Origin: Sphingobacterium sp. JB170 | GTDB lineage: Bacteria; Bacteroidota; Bacteroidia; Sphingobacteriales; Sphingobacteriaceae | Direction of reading: 5' to 3' | DNA length: 64,000 nucleotides | Assembly (NCBI RefSeq): GCF_900163865.1 | Contig: NZ_FUKU01000014.1 | Location: 62,001-126,000 of the forward strand | Shown here: positions 50,094 through 58,065 of the stretch, in pieces | Position numbering within the stretch: the stretch's first letter is position 1 | Layout of the letters: every line of letters begins with the position of its first letter | Made by a program: the position numbers and the translations under genes | The notes under the pieces: model-generated | The model's database searches: none | Seen by the model: only the letters and a program-made list of their open reading frames with translations | Told to the model about the DNA's origin: nothing

Positions 50094-51347
50094 ATGGATG
50101 CGCTACTGATCTATTTTATTCAAGTAAATGTGTTGATATCGGTAATATATATCGGGTATTACCTTTTTTTACGGTATCTCACATTTTATCGCTTGAATCG
50201 TTTGTATTTTTTGATCGGATTAATATTCGCGATCGCATATCCTTTTTTGGACTTTGGTTGGTTGTTTCCAAATGAGTTTTCTCCGCTTGGTCAATTCGAT
50301 GAATATTTGCCATTTCTGAACGATAAGTTCGAGTCGACGAAAAGCTTAACCCTAACCGGGGGAGTGTCTTTTTTGGTTGGGGTAGGTGTGATCGCTTTTG
50401 CTGGTCGTTTCATTTTTCAGATCTTGAGTATCCTGCGGGTTCATTATTACTCGGTGGATGCAAAGTGGCAAGGGTTTCTTTTTCGGAATGTGGTTTTCCA
50501 GGTGAGTCCATTTTCCTTTTTAAAACGAATTTACGTTCATATTGAACAACATAACGAGCATGAGCTTCGCGATATTTTTGAACATGAGGATATTCATGTG
50601 AAAGGCCTTCACAGCGTGGATATTATTGTGTTTGAGATGCTTCTGATAGGTTGTTGGTACAACCCCTTCGTATGGCTGACGCGCATCGCTGTACGTCATA
50701 ATTTAGAATTCCTGACTGATCAACAGGTACTAAACAAGGGGATCGATCCGCAGACTTACCAGTATTCTTTATTGCAGGTCGCACGCGAGGGAACCTCCGT
50801 GAGGCTGAGTAATCAATTTAATTTTAAACTTTTAAAAACACGCATTATGATGATGAACAAAAAACGCTCTTCGAAGCGACGGCTAAGTAATTATATCTTT
50901 TTACTGCCCGTAATTATTTTTTCAGCGGGAGCATTTACCATAAACCGGGCGGAAGCTCAAATTGAACGTGTTGTATTTACGGCTTCGTCGTGGCAGCTAA
51001 ATGGTGATTCCAAAACATTTTCAGCGGTGCCGGACACGGTTGTAGAGCCGGTGATTGTTCAAGTGAAAAAAAAGGAGGGGAATCTTGCAAAACAACAAGA
51101 CCTCGAATCTCCGGTAGAAGTGGTGAGTGCTTCGGACACGGTACCGGTAAAATCTCGACAGGAAGCATTCGAAAATTCAAATATACTGTATATTATTGAT
51201 GGCGAACGAATGGGGAAAGACTTTAAAATAGAGACTATCGACCCCAATACCATTGATAGCATAAGTGTGTTGAAACGCAAGACAGCGCGTGAACGTTTTG
51301 GAGATGAAGAACTGGACGGGGTGATGATAATTGTACTGAAAAAGTAA
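50094..51347 (+). CDS. M56-family (BlaR1-like) membrane peptidase with TonB-plug-like tail
   Basis: A 417-residue protein. Membrane helices lie at about 5-28, 37-55, 88-112 and 180-197, with a fifth at about 265-282. The gluzincin motif HEDIH is at residues 164-168, the metal site of M56 peptidases. After the last helix comes a linker and, at about 364-417, a plug-like end: ILYIIDGERMG, then TIDSISVLKRKTARERFGDEELDGVMII, which resembles the ID-GV-ESI-VLK-A-ALYG-GA-GVI pattern of TonB-receptor plugs. No penicillin-binding sensor domain is present. It probably cleaves the BlaI partner when triggered. Confidence 0.9.
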   Translation: MDALLIYFIQVNVLISVIYIGYYLFLRYLTFYRLNRLYFLIGLIFAIAYPFLDFGWLFPNEFSPLGQFDEYLPFLNDKFESTKSLTLTGGVSFLVGVGVIAFAGRFIFQILSILRVHYYSVDAKWQGFLFRNVVFQVSPFSFLKRIYVHIEQHNEHELRDIFEHEDIHVKGLHSVDIIVFEMLLIGCWYNPFVWLTRIAVRHNLEFLTDQQVLNKGIDPQTYQYSLLQVAREGTSVRLSNQFNFKLLKTRIMMMNKKRSSKRRLSNYIFLLPVIIFSAGAFTINRAEAQIERVVFTASSWQLNGDSKTFSAVPDTVVEPVIVQVKKKEGNLAKQQDLESPVEVVSASDTVPVKSRQEAFENSNILYIIDGERMGKDFKIETIDPNTIDSISVLKRKTARERFGDEELDGVMIIVLKK

Positions 51348-51378
51348 ATGAATTTTTCTAAAAATTAGTTACCGGTAG

Positions 51379-51407
51379 AGGGGACGTTTTGCGGTCCCCT
51401 TTATTTT
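51379..51407. terminator. Hairpin between the M56 gene and pth
   Basis: AGGGGAC/GTCCCCT arms (51379-51385, 51394-51400) with an 8-nt loop and a T-rich tail on the plus strand, between two converging genes. Confidence 0.65.
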
Positions 51408-51964
51408 GTGTTTAGGTTGGTCATTGTCAGTTCAATACCGATATTGACGAAACTTTGAATCATTTTTTCGGCATGTGCTATCAGCTGCGGAAGATCCTTT
51501 TCCTCATCGGGATCAAAAGGACCTAATACGTAATCGACCTGTCTTCCTTTAGGGTAATTATCGCCGATACCGAAACGTAAACGCGGGTATGCCTGTCCGC
51601 CGCAGCACTGCTCTATGGAGCGTAGGCCGTTATGGCCCGCCGCAGACCCCTTTGGCTTAATTCTTAATGAACCAAAAGGTATCGCCAAATCGTCGACCAC
51701 CACAAGCACATTCTCAATAGGTACCTTTAATTGTTGCATCCAATAATTGACCGCTTTACCGCTAAGGTTCATAAAGGTTGTAGGCTTAATCATAAAAACC
51801 TTCCGCCCGCGTTGTTTAAATTCGGTGTAATAAGCTAGTTTAAGAAGTGACCATGTTGCATCCGCATTCTTGGCAACTTCGTCGACCACCATAAACCCAA
51901 TATTATGGCGTGTGTCCGCATATTCCTTGCCGATATTACCTAGCCCAACAATTAAAAAGTTCAT
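51401..51964 (-). CDS. pth: Peptidyl-tRNA hydrolase Pth
   Basis: Pth frees tRNA from peptidyl-tRNAs that drop off the ribosome. It has 187 residues, the usual size. The catalytic His is in DTRHNIGFMVVDEV at about 20; MKPTTFMN-like MIKPTTFMNLSGKAV and VVVDDLAIPFGSLRIK follow. It lies 81 nt downstream of the rplY stop, but a terminator separates them, and a promoter with a T-rich -33 overlaps that terminator. Its -7 box is 4 nt from the ATG. Confidence 0.96.
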   Translation of the reverse strand: MNFLIVGLGNIGKEYADTRHNIGFMVVDEVAKNADATWSLLKLAYYTEFKQRGRKVFMIKPTTFMNLSGKAVNYWMQQLKVPIENVLVVVDDLAIPFGSLRIKPKGSAAGHNGLRSIEQCCGGQAYPRLRFGIGDNYPKGRQVDYVLGPFDPDEEKDLPQLIAHAEKMIQSFVNIGIELTMTNLNTK

Positions 51965-51968
51965 GCCG

Positions 51969-51999
51969 CAAAAGTAAATAAATTGCTCGGAATTAAAAA
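51969..51999 (-). promoter_or_regulatory. pth promoter (TTTT-N19-TACTTTTG) overlapping the rplY terminator
   Basis: An exact -7 box (51969-51976) and a TTTT -33 box with one mismatch (51996-51999), 19 nt apart. The -33 falls in the T run of the rplY terminator. The ATG follows 4 nt after the -7 box, so the message would be leaderless or nearly so. Confidence 0.55.
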
Positions 52000-52023
52000 A
52001 GGCATCGATTGCTCGATGCCTTT
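51995..52023 (-). terminator. Intrinsic terminator of rplY
   Basis: Stem GGCATCGA/TCGATGCC (52001-52008, 52013-52020) extended by A-T pairs, with a 4-nt loop and a run of T on the minus strand (52000-51995). Confidence 0.88.
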
Positions 52024-52045
52024 GCTAAACCCGGTAGGTTTAATG

Positions 52046-52645
52046 TTATTTTTTACCTTTTACAACAGCTGCTTTCGCTGCTTCTTGCTCAGCTTGACGT
52101 AAAGCACGTGACATGACTACAGACACAATCGTGTCATCACCGTTGTTTAGAATTTTAGCATTTTCTATTTGCGTTTGTTCAACACGGACAGATTTGCCAA
52201 CTTCTAAAGATTCTAAAGAAACTTGGATTTCTTGAGGTAAGTTGTTCGGTAATGCTTTAACACGTAAGCTACGTAGTTTTTGAACTAATTTACCACCCAT
52301 TTTAACACCAGGAGAAGTTCCTGTTAATGTGATTGGGATATTCATAGAGACTTCTTTGTCTTCAAATAATTCCAAAAAATCAACGTGTGTTACTACGTCG
52401 GTAAGTGGATGGAATTGTGCTTCTTGAACAATAGCCTTTTTTGTTGCGCCTTCGACGTTCAATTCTACAAATACTGTTTCTGCAGTATAAAGAATTGACT
52501 TCAAATCAGCTGCGGATACAGAAAAGTGAGTTTGTTCTTTCCCACCGTAAAGAACTGCTGGTACTTGACCTTGGTAACGCAATTCTTTTGCATCTCGTTT
52601 CCCTACGTTCTGTCTAGCAGAACCGCTAATAGCAATTGATTTCAT
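52046..52645 (-). CDS. rplY: 50S ribosomal protein L25 / general stress protein Ctc
   Basis: A 199-residue long-form L25 (TL5/Ctc type), which binds 5S rRNA. The N-terminal L25 domain starts MKSIAISGSARQNVGKRDAKELR and continues with VPAVLYGGKEQTHFSV; the C-terminal Ctc domain holds IPITLTGTSPGVKMGGKLVQK and LPQEIQVSLESLEVGKSVRV. The last residues are Ala- and Lys-rich. It lies between prs and pth, an order also seen in Bacillus (prs-ctc-pth). Confidence 0.96.
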   Translation of the reverse strand: MKSIAISGSARQNVGKRDAKELRYQGQVPAVLYGGKEQTHFSVSAADLKSILYTAETVFVELNVEGATKKAIVQEAQFHPLTDVVTHVDFLELFEDKEVSMNIPITLTGTSPGVKMGGKLVQKLRSLRVKALPNNLPQEIQVSLESLEVGKSVRVEQTQIENAKILNNGDDTIVSVVMSRALRQAEQEAAKAAVVKGKK

Positions 52646-52670
52646 TATTTTATATATTAATTTTGAGGTG

Positions 52671-52701
52671 CAAAAATAAGTTATTTTTTTTACTTCTGAA
52701 A
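52671..52701 (-). promoter_or_regulatory. rplY promoter (TTTC-N19-TATTTTTG)
   Basis: An exact -7 box (52671-52678) and TTTC (52698-52701), one mismatch to TTTG, with 19-nt spacing, 25 nt before the rplY ATG. Confidence 0.55.
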
Positions 52702-52708
52702 GGATGTT

Positions 52709-52779
52709 GCAAAATATAAAGGGTGAGTACGTAAAATACTCACCCTCATTGTTCTAAAAAGTTCGTTAACGAACCTTAT
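52709..52779 (-). terminator. Two tandem terminators after prs
   Basis: A first hairpin at 52756-52779 (a GTTCG/CGAAC core) covers the prs TAA and is followed by TTTTT on the minus strand. A second, with perfect 10-bp arms (52720-52729, 52737-52746), is followed by a TTATATTTT tail. Confidence 0.75.
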
Positions 52780-53732
52780 TTAATTTCGAATAAATCGGAT
52801 ATCGATCCGTGCTCATTTATGTTTTTAATGGCACCAGCGAACAAATCTCCTGTTGAAAGTAGTTTGATTTTTGAGCAAGAGCTTACTTTTTCTGGATCCA
52901 GGCGAATTGTATCGGTAACAATCATTTCTGTTAATACAGAATTTTCGATCGTTTCATAGGCGTTACCCGAAAGTACCGCATGGGTACAGACCGCTCTTAC
53001 TGAATTTGCTCCATTTTCCATGATCAACGCAGCTGCTTTTGATAGTGTGCCCGCTGTGTCACAAATGTCATCAATTAAAACAACGTCTTGACCAGTTACA
53101 TCACCAATTATTGACATGGATTCAATTTCGTTCGCACGTTTCCGACGTTTATCACAAATGATAACCTCGGCATTGAAAAACTTTGCAAACGTACGAGCGC
53201 GGTATGATCCGCCCATATCTGGCGATGCGATCGTAAGATTAGGAAGTTTCAGTGACTTAATGTAGGGAACGAAGATAATTGATCCGTCAAGATGATCCAC
53301 AGGGATATCGAAAAATCCTTGGATTTGTGCAGCGTGAAGGTCCATTGTCATGATACGATGGGCGCCGGCAGCCATGATCAGGTTTGCAATTAATTTAGCA
53401 CCAATCGCTACACGAGGCTTATCTTTTCTATCTTGGCGAGCGTAACCAAAATAAGGAACAACTACCGTAATGTAGTGTGCCGAGGCTCTTTTTGCCGCGT
53501 CAATCATTAATAGAAGTTCAAGAAGATTGTCTGCAGGTTGGTTGGTTGATTGAATTAAGAATATGTCACTTCCGCGGACAGATTCGTTGTAAAAAGGCTG
53601 GATCTCTCCGTCGCTGAATTTTGACAAGGTCATGTCGCCAAGAGGCTTGCCATACGATTTGGAGATTTTTTCAGCTAACTCCACTGTTCCTGAACCAGCG
53701 AACAGTTTCACTGTGTTAAATTGCAAAGGCAT
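52776..53732 (-). CDS. prs: Ribose-phosphate pyrophosphokinase (PRPP synthetase)
   Basis: Prs makes PRPP from ribose 5-phosphate and ATP, feeding purine, pyrimidine, His and Trp synthesis. At 318 residues it has normal length. It has KFSDGEIQPFYNESVRG, PYFGYARQDRKD, and the PRPP-binding DVVLIDDICDTAGTL. It has its own terminators and lies 67 nt downstream of the first tRNA-Gln gene. PRPP is also the substrate of PyrR at 57.5 kb. Confidence 0.97.
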   Translation of the reverse strand: MPLQFNTVKLFAGSGTVELAEKISKSYGKPLGDMTLSKFSDGEIQPFYNESVRGSDIFLIQSTNQPADNLLELLLMIDAAKRASAHYITVVVPYFGYARQDRKDKPRVAIGAKLIANLIMAAGAHRIMTMDLHAAQIQGFFDIPVDHLDGSIIFVPYIKSLKLPNLTIASPDMGGSYRARTFAKFFNAEVIICDKRRKRANEIESMSIIGDVTGQDVVLIDDICDTAGTLSKAAALIMENGANSVRAVCTHAVLSGNAYETIENSVLTEMIVTDTIRLDPEKVSSCSKIKLLSTGDLFAGAIKNINEHGSISDLFEIK

Positions 53733-53799
53733 TATGCGTGATTTTATGTTGGATTAACTCAATTTTTCCAGTGTTATACATAAGACTAATTAAAGAATG

Positions 53800-53870
53800 T
53801 TGTCCGACTAGGATTCGAACCTAGACTGAATGAACCAAAATCACTTGTACTACCCTTATACTATCGGACA
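53800..53870 (-). tRNA. tRNA-Gln (anticodon TTG), copy 1
   Basis: A 71-nt cloverleaf: 7-bp acceptor stem (TGTCCGA with TCGGACA), 3-bp D stem, 5-bp anticodon stem with loop TTTTGGT, 4-nt variable loop, and T arm CTAGG-TTCGAAT-CCTAG. The anticodon TTG reads CAA (and CAG) glutamine codons. The 3' CCA is not encoded. It is identical over 71 nt to copy 2. Confidence 0.95.
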
Positions 53871-53904
53871 AAACATTTTTAATTACGCTTCTTCGTATTG
53901 GGGG

Positions 53905-53934
53905 CAAAGTTAGCTAAATGTTTCATAAAACAAA
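53905..53934 (-). promoter_or_regulatory. Promoter of tRNA-Gln copy 1 (TTTG-N18-TAACTTTG)
   Basis: Exact -33 TTTG (53931-53934) and exact -7 TAACTTTG (53905-53912), 18 nt apart, 34 nt before the tRNA 5' end. Confidence 0.75.
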
Positions 53935-53983
53935 ATACTTTTTACAGGGTAAAACGATACCAGAGAGGCGGTTATTTGAAACG

Positions 53984-54013
53984 AAAAAAGAGAGCCGATC
54001 TGCTCTCTTTTTT
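53984..54013 (-). terminator. Terminator of tRNA-Gln copy 2
   Basis: GAGAGC/GCTCTC stem (53990-53995, 54002-54007) extended by six A-T pairs, 6-nt loop. It starts 2 nt after the copy 2 tRNA and gives a T6 tail on the minus strand, so the two tRNA genes are separate units. Confidence 0.85.
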
Positions 54014-54014
54014 G

Positions 54015-54085
54015 TTGTCCGACTAGGATTCGAACCTAGACTGAATGAACCAAAATCACTTGTACTACCCTTATACTATCGGACA
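54015..54085 (-). tRNA. tRNA-Gln (anticodon TTG), copy 2
   Basis: Same 71-nt sequence as copy 1, with the identical anticodon loop TTTTGGT and no encoded CCA. It lies 144 nt upstream of copy 1 in transcription order and has its own promoter and terminator. Confidence 0.95.
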
Positions 54086-54126
54086 ATCATCTGTCATTAC
54101 GTAACAGTTGTTTTGTTTTGACGATG

Positions 54127-54157
54127 CAAATATACGGCTGATTTTATTTTTTCCAAA
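54127..54157 (-). promoter_or_regulatory. Promoter of tRNA-Gln copy 2 (TTTG-N19-TATATTTG)
   Basis: Exact -33 TTTG (54154-54157) and exact -7 TATATTTG (54127-54134) with exactly 19 nt between, 41 nt before the tRNA 5' end. This is the best consensus promoter in the window. Confidence 0.8.
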
Positions 54158-54357
54158 ACTTTTTTCATGATTGACTGTATCGTAGCTGATTTTCAGGGCT
54201 ATATTTTTTTGTTATGAAATTACCTCTCTCTGGGTTAGATGCCGTTAAAGCGGGGAATTTTGTGTAAACTTTGGTTAAAAGTTGTAAATATTATTTAATA
54301 GTCGATTTGTATTCCTTATTTTCGAGCCGTAATATCGGAATACCTTATCAAAATACA

Positions 54358-57300
54358 ATGAGATACAATAAGATTAACAACCTTTTGGGATGGATCTGTG
54401 CGGCAATTGCTACGATAGTTTATGTGGCGACGATCGAACGTACGGTCAGTTGGTGGGATTGTGGGGAGTTTATAGCCTCCGCATTTAAAATGCAAATTGT
54501 TCATCAACCTGGTGCGCCGCTATTTTTAATGATGGAAAATGTTTTCTCAAATTTAGCAATGGGCGATGGTAGTCGCGTTGCTTTTTGGATGAATATGGGT
54601 TCAGCCATTTGTAGTGGACTAACCATTCTTTTCCTATTTTGGACTATTACTGCCCTAGCTCGAAAAATCTTTTCGGGCGTATCTCCTAAAGCAGAGCTCC
54701 CCGCTAATCAGGTATTCATTATTATGGCATCTGGAGTAGTGGGCGCCTTAGCTTATGCTTTTACCGATACATTTTGGTTTTCCGCTGTGGAGGCTGAAGT
54801 CTACGGGATGTCGTCTTTGTGTACGGCGGTAGTATTCTGGGCGATTCTTAAATGGGAAGCATCCGCGGATGAACCTCGCGCGGACAAATGGCTCATTTTG
54901 ATTGCATATATTATGGGGCTATCTATCGGGGTTCACCTTTTGAACTTACTCGTAATCCCAGCTATCGCGCTGGTTATATATTTCCGGAAAACGAAACATG
55001 CTACTAACGCCGGTATTTTCCGTTCGCTTGGTATAGGCGTGGTGGTACTCGGTTTTATTCTTTGGGGGATCATCCAGTTTTCGGTGAAATTTGCTGCGTA
55101 TTTTGATTTGTTTTTCGTCAATACATTAGGAATGGGGTTCGGTTACGGAGTTGCATTCTTTGTGATTTTAGTCGTTGGCGGCTTAATTTACGGGATAAAT
55201 TATTCGATTAAGAAATCTAAGCGTCTTTTAAATATAGCTTTAATATCAACATGCTTTATTATATTAGGGTATAGTTCTTTTGCAATGATTATGATTCGTG
55301 CAAAAGCCGACCCGACACTAAATAACAGTGATCCCGACAATGCGTTTACCTTTTTAAGTTACCTGAACAGAGAGCAATATGGCGATGAGCCTTTGTTTAA
55401 AGGTCGTTTTTTCGATTCGAAAGTTACGGGCGTAGAAGATGGTAAAAATGTATACCGCAAGGATGGTGACAAATATGTTGTTGCTAAACGTAACCCTACT
55501 TATACTTATGATAAGGAAACCTTATTTCCCCGGGTATATAGTGAAAAGAACGGCCATCCGGAATTTTACCGCGAGTTTCTAGGCTTAGGCCCAAATGATG
55601 CACCTACTTTTGCCGATAATATCAAATTCTTTTTCGGCTATCAAATCGGACATATGTATGGACGTTATTTCTTGTGGAATTTCGCCGGCCGGCAAAATGA
55701 CCAGCAAGGGCACGGCTCCTACACGGAAGGGAATTGGATTTCGGGTATCAAGCCCATTGATAATATGTTAGTCGGGGGGCAAAACGTGCTACCCACTTCG
55801 GCCAAAGATGATCCTTCTCGCAATACCTACTTTTTCTTGCCGTTGATGATAGGCTTGATTGGTGCATTTTGGCATTTCGGTAAACGGCAGCGTGATGCAG
55901 GAGTTGTCGGTTTATTGTTTTTCTTTACCGGGATTGCGATCGTACTATATTTAAATCAAACACCGCTGCAGCCCAGGGAACGTGATTATGCTTATGCCGG
56001 ATCGTTCTATGCTTTCAGTATATGGATAGGTCTTGGCGTATTAGCAATCGCGGATTTCTTGAAGAAGAAAACAAATGTGAAAGTGGCCGGTTATGTGGCA
56101 ACTGCTGTAGGCCTGCTTGCAGGACCGGTTATCTTGATTGCCCAGAACTACAATGATCATAACCGATCGGAGAAATCTTTAGCACGAGATATGGCCAGAA
56201 ATTATTTGGAGTCCTGTGCGCCTAATGCTATTTTATTCAGTTATGGTGATAACGACACCTATCCTTTATGGTACGTGCAAGAGGTAGAAGGGTTTCGTAC
56301 AGATGTTCGTGTGGTAAATTTGAGTTTATTAAGTGCAGATTGGTATATGAAACAAATGATGAGTAAAGCCAACGACGCGGACGCCCTACCAATTAATATC
56401 GACCCTGAGCTCATAAAAGATGGTGTTCGTGATGTTATTTACTATCAGGATTATAATATTCCGGGATACGTGCCCGTACAAGATTTATTGAAAGTGATGC
56501 TGTCGGATAATCCGCAGAATAAAGCACAATTACAGAGCGGTGAATTTGTGAACCTACTTCCGACCAAAAAGATGGAGTTAGCTATAGATAAACAGGCGGT
56601 GTTGGCTAATAATGTTGTTCCTAAGGAATGGGAGTCGGCAGTAACTGATACGATGCGCTGGACCTATAGCCAAAATTATGTGAGCCGTGCGGAACTATCG
56701 ATGTTAGCCATTCTAGCGAACAACAACTGGAAGCGTCCGATTTATTTTACGATAACAACGCCGGAAACTAATTATATGGGTTTAGATCGTTTCTTGGTGA
56801 GTGAAGGTTTTGCTTTCCGACTGATGCCGATTGATATGGGACTGAACGAGGGAGATCCGAGCTCTATTATTAACGTTGATCAAACATATGAGAATGTTGT
56901 AAACAAATTCACTTGGGGAAATATAGGGAATGCCGCGTACATTGATCCGGATTCCTATCGATATATCAGCATGTATGTTGGTTCCATATACGGACAGACC
57001 GGGCAGGAGCTGTTAGCTGCAGGGGAGACCGAAAAGGCGAAGAAGCTCGTGCTTGACGCTTACCAAGATATGCCAAAGAAAGCCTTCCTGATGTCCGATG
57101 TGATGAGCTACGTTCCGCTGCTTGAAGTAATGTACAAAGTGGGTGTGTCCGATAAAGCCAGCGAACTTGTCCGGCGTAATTTACAGTTTGTAAAAGAGAA
57201 CATGGCGTATTATGAGGCTGTCGCAGATACAAAGACAAACCTTGAATTTAGGAATATGCGTTATGGTTTAGCATCCATACAGCGTTACAAGCAACTCTTG

Positions 57301-57387
57301 GATCAGGTCGGATCACCGGAAGATAAAAAACTCTCTGACGAGCTGTATCAGAAGTACATTGAATACTTCCAAGAATCAGGCGAATAA
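54358..57387 (+). CDS. GT117 / DUF2723 membrane glycosyltransferase (protein O-mannosyltransferase-like)
   Basis: A 1009-residue integral membrane protein of the DUF2723 family, placed in GT117 and related in fold to protein O-mannosyltransferases. The N-terminal half has about a dozen helices. The first periplasmic loop has TVSWWDCGEFIASAFKMQI, with the Asp and Glu expected to act in catalysis. The middle has NQTPLQPRERDYAYAGSFYAFSIW. The C-terminal part (about 640-1009) is soluble, periplasmic and TPR-like (ETEKAKKLVLDAYQDMP). It likely transfers a lipid-linked sugar to envelope proteins. Start ATG at 54358; upstream in-frame starts are not supported. Confidence 0.85.
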   Translation: MRYNKINNLLGWICAAIATIVYVATIERTVSWWDCGEFIASAFKMQIVHQPGAPLFLMMENVFSNLAMGDGSRVAFWMNMGSAICSGLTILFLFWTITALARKIFSGVSPKAELPANQVFIIMASGVVGALAYAFTDTFWFSAVEAEVYGMSSLCTAVVFWAILKWEASADEPRADKWLILIAYIMGLSIGVHLLNLLVIPAIALVIYFRKTKHATNAGIFRSLGIGVVVLGFILWGIIQFSVKFAAYFDLFFVNTLGMGFGYGVAFFVILVVGGLIYGINYSIKKSKRLLNIALISTCFIILGYSSFAMIMIRAKADPTLNNSDPDNAFTFLSYLNREQYGDEPLFKGRFFDSKVTGVEDGKNVYRKDGDKYVVAKRNPTYTYDKETLFPRVYSEKNGHPEFYREFLGLGPNDAPTFADNIKFFFGYQIGHMYGRYFLWNFAGRQNDQQGHGSYTEGNWISGIKPIDNMLVGGQNVLPTSAKDDPSRNTYFFLPLMIGLIGAFWHFGKRQRDAGVVGLLFFFTGIAIVLYLNQTPLQPRERDYAYAGSFYAFSIWIGLGVLAIADFLKKKTNVKVAGYVATAVGLLAGPVILIAQNYNDHNRSEKSLARDMARNYLESCAPNAILFSYGDNDTYPLWYVQEVEGFRTDVRVVNLSLLSADWYMKQMMSKANDADALPINIDPELIKDGVRDVIYYQDYNIPGYVPVQDLLKVMLSDNPQNKAQLQSGEFVNLLPTKKMELAIDKQAVLANNVVPKEWESAVTDTMRWTYSQNYVSRAELSMLAILANNNWKRPIYFTITTPETNYMGLDRFLVSEGFAFRLMPIDMGLNEGDPSSIINVDQTYENVVNKFTWGNIGNAAYIDPDSYRYISMYVGSIYGQTGQELLAAGETEKAKKLVLDAYQDMPKKAFLMSDVMSYVPLLEVMYKVGVSDKASELVRRNLQFVKENMAYYEAVADTKTNLEFRNMRYGLASIQRYKQLLDQVGSPEDKKLSDELYQKYIEYFQESGE

Positions 57388-57390
57388 AAC

Positions 57391-57428
57391 AAACAAAATG
57401 GCTGTCGAAAGATAGCCATTTTGTTTTC
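57391..57428 (+). terminator. Terminator after the GT117 gene
   Basis: 16-bp arms with one wobble (57391-57406, 57411-57426) closed by a GAAA tetraloop, ending in TGTTTT, 3 nt after the stop codon. Confidence 0.85.
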
Positions 57429-57471
57429 CTAATAATCGCTGGGTGATGCTGATATTTTCGAAAAAATACCG

Positions 57472-57479
57472 TAAGTTTG
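57472..57479 (+). promoter_or_regulatory. Putative -7 promoter box of pyrR-pyrB (TAAGTTTG)
   Basis: Exact TAnnTTTG match 16 nt before the pyrR ATG. No clear -33 box. The short leader has no room for an attenuator. Confidence 0.45.
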
Positions 57480-57495
57480 CCCAAACAACCCCATA

Positions 57496-58041
57496 ATGAA
57501 ACAATCGATTTTATTAGAAGGAGCCAAATTTCAGATTACAATCAAACGACTTTGTCAACAATTGATTGAAAATCACGGCGATTTTTCCAACGCCGTTTTA
57601 ATCGGAATTCAACCTCGCGGTACCTATTTAGCAAAACGTATTCAAAAAGAAATTATAGCCATGACCGGCAAGGATGTTGCCTTGGGGGTTTTGGATATCA
57701 CTTTCTATCGCGACGATTTTCGAATGAAAGGCGCTAATCCACTTGCAGCGAACAGTACGGAAATCGACTTTATCGTCGACGGTAAGGATGTCATTCTAAT
57801 CGATGATGTTCTTTGGACAGGCCGTACGATACGCTCGGCGATGGATGCTATGCAGTCATTCGGCCGGTGTGAGAAAATGGAATTATTGGTTTTAGTCGAT
57901 CGCCGATTTTCCAGACAGATACCTATTCAGCCGGACTATATCGGTATGCAGGTTGATTCTATCGATTCGCAGAAAGTTATCGTTAGCTGGAAGGAGATCG
58001 ACAATAAGGATAGCATCGTGCTAGTAACGGAAAAGAAATAG
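57496..58041 (+). CDS. pyrR: PyrR uracil phosphoribosyltransferase / pyrimidine regulator
   Basis: PyrR binds UMP and RNA to control pyrimidine operons in Firmicutes and also has uracil phosphoribosyltransferase activity. It has 181 residues, the usual length. The PRPP loop is DVILIDDVLWTGRTIRSAMDA at about 95-115, and IGIQPRGTYLAKRI is the phosphate-binding start. The basic surface used for RNA binding cannot be judged here. pyrB follows 24 nt later. No PyrR-type RNA site is seen in the leader or between the genes, so it may act mainly as an enzyme. Confidence 0.94.
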   Translation: MKQSILLEGAKFQITIKRLCQQLIENHGDFSNAVLIGIQPRGTYLAKRIQKEIIAMTGKDVALGVLDITFYRDDFRMKGANPLAANSTEIDFIVDGKDVILIDDVLWTGRTIRSAMDAMQSFGRCEKMELLVLVDRRFSRQIPIQPDYIGMQVDSIDSQKVIVSWKEIDNKDSIVLVTEKK

Positions 58042-58065
58042 AAGCGCTAGTAAAACCTACTTAAA

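Noticed and set aside
49731-51347. A beta-lactam resistance locus
   Set aside because: The BlaI/M56 pair has no beta-lactamase or penicillin-binding gene beside it, and the peptidase lacks the penicillin-binding sensor domain, so resistance is not supported.
53918-54121. A 67-codon plus-strand open frame over the tRNA-Gln copy 2 region
   Set aside because: It is antisense to a tRNA gene and a terminator; its codons come from these sequences, so it is not a gene.
57428-57495. A PyrR-binding attenuator or riboswitch upstream of pyrR
   Set aside because: No terminator/antiterminator pair or PyrR-type conserved loop could be found in the short leader.
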